Assembly (NCBI GenBank): GCA_902523615.1 | Contig: CABYZW010000001.1 | Span: forward strand, 1 to 64,000 | Direction of reading: 5' to 3' | Length of the DNA: 64,000 bases | Source of the DNA: an uncultured Pelagibacteraceae bacterium | GTDB lineage: Bacteria > Pseudomonadota > Alphaproteobacteria > Pelagibacterales > Pelagibacteraceae | In this document: positions 63,353-64,000 of the stretch, piece after piece | Layout of the letters: each line of letters opens with the position of its first letter | How positions within the stretch are numbered: position 1 is the first letter of the stretch | Notes under the pieces: model-generated | Told to the model about the DNA's origin: nothing | Database searches by the model: none | What the model saw: the letters and a program-made list of their open reading frames with translations, nothing else | Program-made: the position numbers and the translations under genes

Positions 63353-63799
63353 ATGAATAATAAAATTATTATTATTAATGGACCAAATATTAATCTATTA
63401 GGTGAGAGAGAACAATCACAATATGGATTAATAACTTATAAAAAATTAAAAGAAAAATGTATTACTAAATCAAAAGATTTAGGATTAGTAGTTGAATTTG
63501 CTCAATCTAATATTGAAGGGGAATTGGTGAATATTATACAAGAAGCAAGAAATCAATTTGATGGAATAATAATTAACGCAGCTGCTTTTACTCATACATC
63601 TGTCGCGATCAGAGATGCATTAGATATTTTTAAAAAACCTATTATTGAAATTCATATTTCTAATATATATAAAAGAGAAGAATTTAGAAAAAAATCATTA
63701 ATTAGCGATATTGCTACTGGTGGTATATTTGGATTAGGAGATAATGGTTATATTTTAGCCATAATTTCAATGCACAAGCTTTTAAAAAATGAAAATTAA
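63353..63799 (+). CDS. aroQ: 3-dehydroquinate dehydratase, type II
   Basis: 148 residues from the ATG at 63353 (MNNKIIIINGPNINLLGERE); the 34 residues added by the track are antisense to thiS and hydrophobic. Catalytic motifs: GPNINLLGERE with QYG (Tyr), INAAAFTHTSVAIRDAL and IEIHISNIYKREEFR. It makes 3-dehydroshikimate for aromatic amino acid synthesis. Overlaps accB by 11 bases, the usual aroQ-accB-accC order. Confidence 0.95.
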   Translation: MNNKIIIINGPNINLLGEREQSQYGLITYKKLKEKCITKSKDLGLVVEFAQSNIEGELVNIIQEARNQFDGIIINAAAFTHTSVAIRDALDIFKKPIIEIHISNIYKREEFRKKSLISDIATGGIFGLGDNGYILAIISMHKLLKNEN

Positions 63800-64000
63800 T
63801 AAAAAATTAATTAAAGAGCTTAGTGACTACTTAGAGGAGTTTAATCTTAATGAGCTAGAGTACACTGAAAAAGATACAAAAATTAAAGTATCAAAAAATA
63901 ATTCAAATTTCAGAGATAATTTTAAGTCTATTGAAGAAAAAAATTTTAAAGACTTGAAAGAAGAAAAAAAATCCATTTCAGGAATACAGATAACTTCACC
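63789..64000 (+). CDS. accB: Biotin carboxyl carrier protein AccB, 5' part
   Basis: 70 complete codons from the ATG at 63789 up to the window end. MKINKKLIKELSDYLEEFNL and TEKDTKIKVSK are the AccB N-terminus, and the linker ends ISGIQITSP, just where the biotinyl domain should begin (normally (I/V)xSPMVG). The biotin lysine lies outside. AccB carries CO2 between AccC and AccAD in acetyl-CoA carboxylase. Cut by the window, not truncated in nature. Confidence 0.9.
   Translation, partial: MKINKKLIKELSDYLEEFNLNELEYTEKDTKIKVSKNNSNFRDNFKSIEEKNFKDLKEEKKSISGIQITS

Noticed and set aside
1-64000. tRNA, rRNA, CRISPR arrays, IS elements or prophage
   Set aside because: No cloverleaf in gaps, no regularly spaced direct repeats, and no transposase or phage structural genes were seen; only one weakly phage-regulator-like ORF (11927).

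Overview
The window is a visibly AT-rich, gene-dense bacterial chromosome segment. Genes are separated by very short gaps or overlap by 1-40 bases, and there are no rRNA genes, no tRNA genes that I could recognise, no insertion sequences and no CRISPR array. Gene content points to the SAR11 clade (Pelagibacterales, alphaproteobacteria): a TRAP transporter, sulfonate and sulfite enzymes (Xsc, SuyAB, AprABM), a TPP-riboswitch-controlled sodium:solute symporter of the ThiV type, a DMSP-demethylase-like GcvT-family protein, and lysine/isoleucine/asparagine-rich proteins. The assignment is inferred from gene content and composition; no phylogeny was run.

Region 1-6.9 kb is a minus-strand uptake block: a TRAP transporter (dctP, then a strong hairpin terminator, then dctQ and dctM), an NCS1 permease and a truncated SDR oxidoreductase. 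It lies divergent from a GMC-type FAD oxidoreductase.

Region 6.9-20.3 kb is an accessory block of mostly exported proteins. It holds six members of one secreted ~190-200 aa paralogue family, one of them split by a -1 frameshift exactly at an A AAA AAG heptamer. It also holds a DUF805 protein, a pentameric ligand-gated ion channel with an extra N-terminal domain, a secreted caspase-like protein translationally coupled to a trypsin-like protease with an acidic repeat tail, small lipoproteins and membrane proteins, and a coupled trio (4-TM coiled-coil protein, exported vWA-like protein, PrsW protease).

Region 20.3-32 kb has TerC, an SDR and an M23 peptidase, followed by a sulfonate-to-sulfite-to-APS module: Xsc and SuyAB release sulfite, AprABM can oxidise it to APS, and YeiH- and TauE-family exporters can expel sulfur oxyanions.

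Region 32-43.4 kb is housekeeping: HIT protein, a p-aminobenzoate set (pabC, pabA, pabB) with an MFS transporter, cystathionine beta-lyase, mnmA, a CysQ-like phosphatase, recX, several small proteins and a glycosyltransferase-like gene.

Region 43.4-52.8 kb holds the ammonium transporter with a structured 3' region, HU, rseP, and a short-chain acyl-CoA-type regulator facing isocitrate lyase across an array of TGTAAAT boxes. The DmdA-like gene and an ABC-2 exporter follow. Region 52.8-64 kb holds thiV with its TPP riboswitch, an AsmA-like protein, prfB (with the RF2 +1 frameshift retained), PBP1a, RNase E/G, thiG/thiS, aroQ and the start of accB.

Several genes too short for the supplied ORF track were added by hand translation: 22513, 28207, 37339, 39310, 40246 and 46600. 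Starts were moved where coupling, hairpins or paralogue alignment argued for it.
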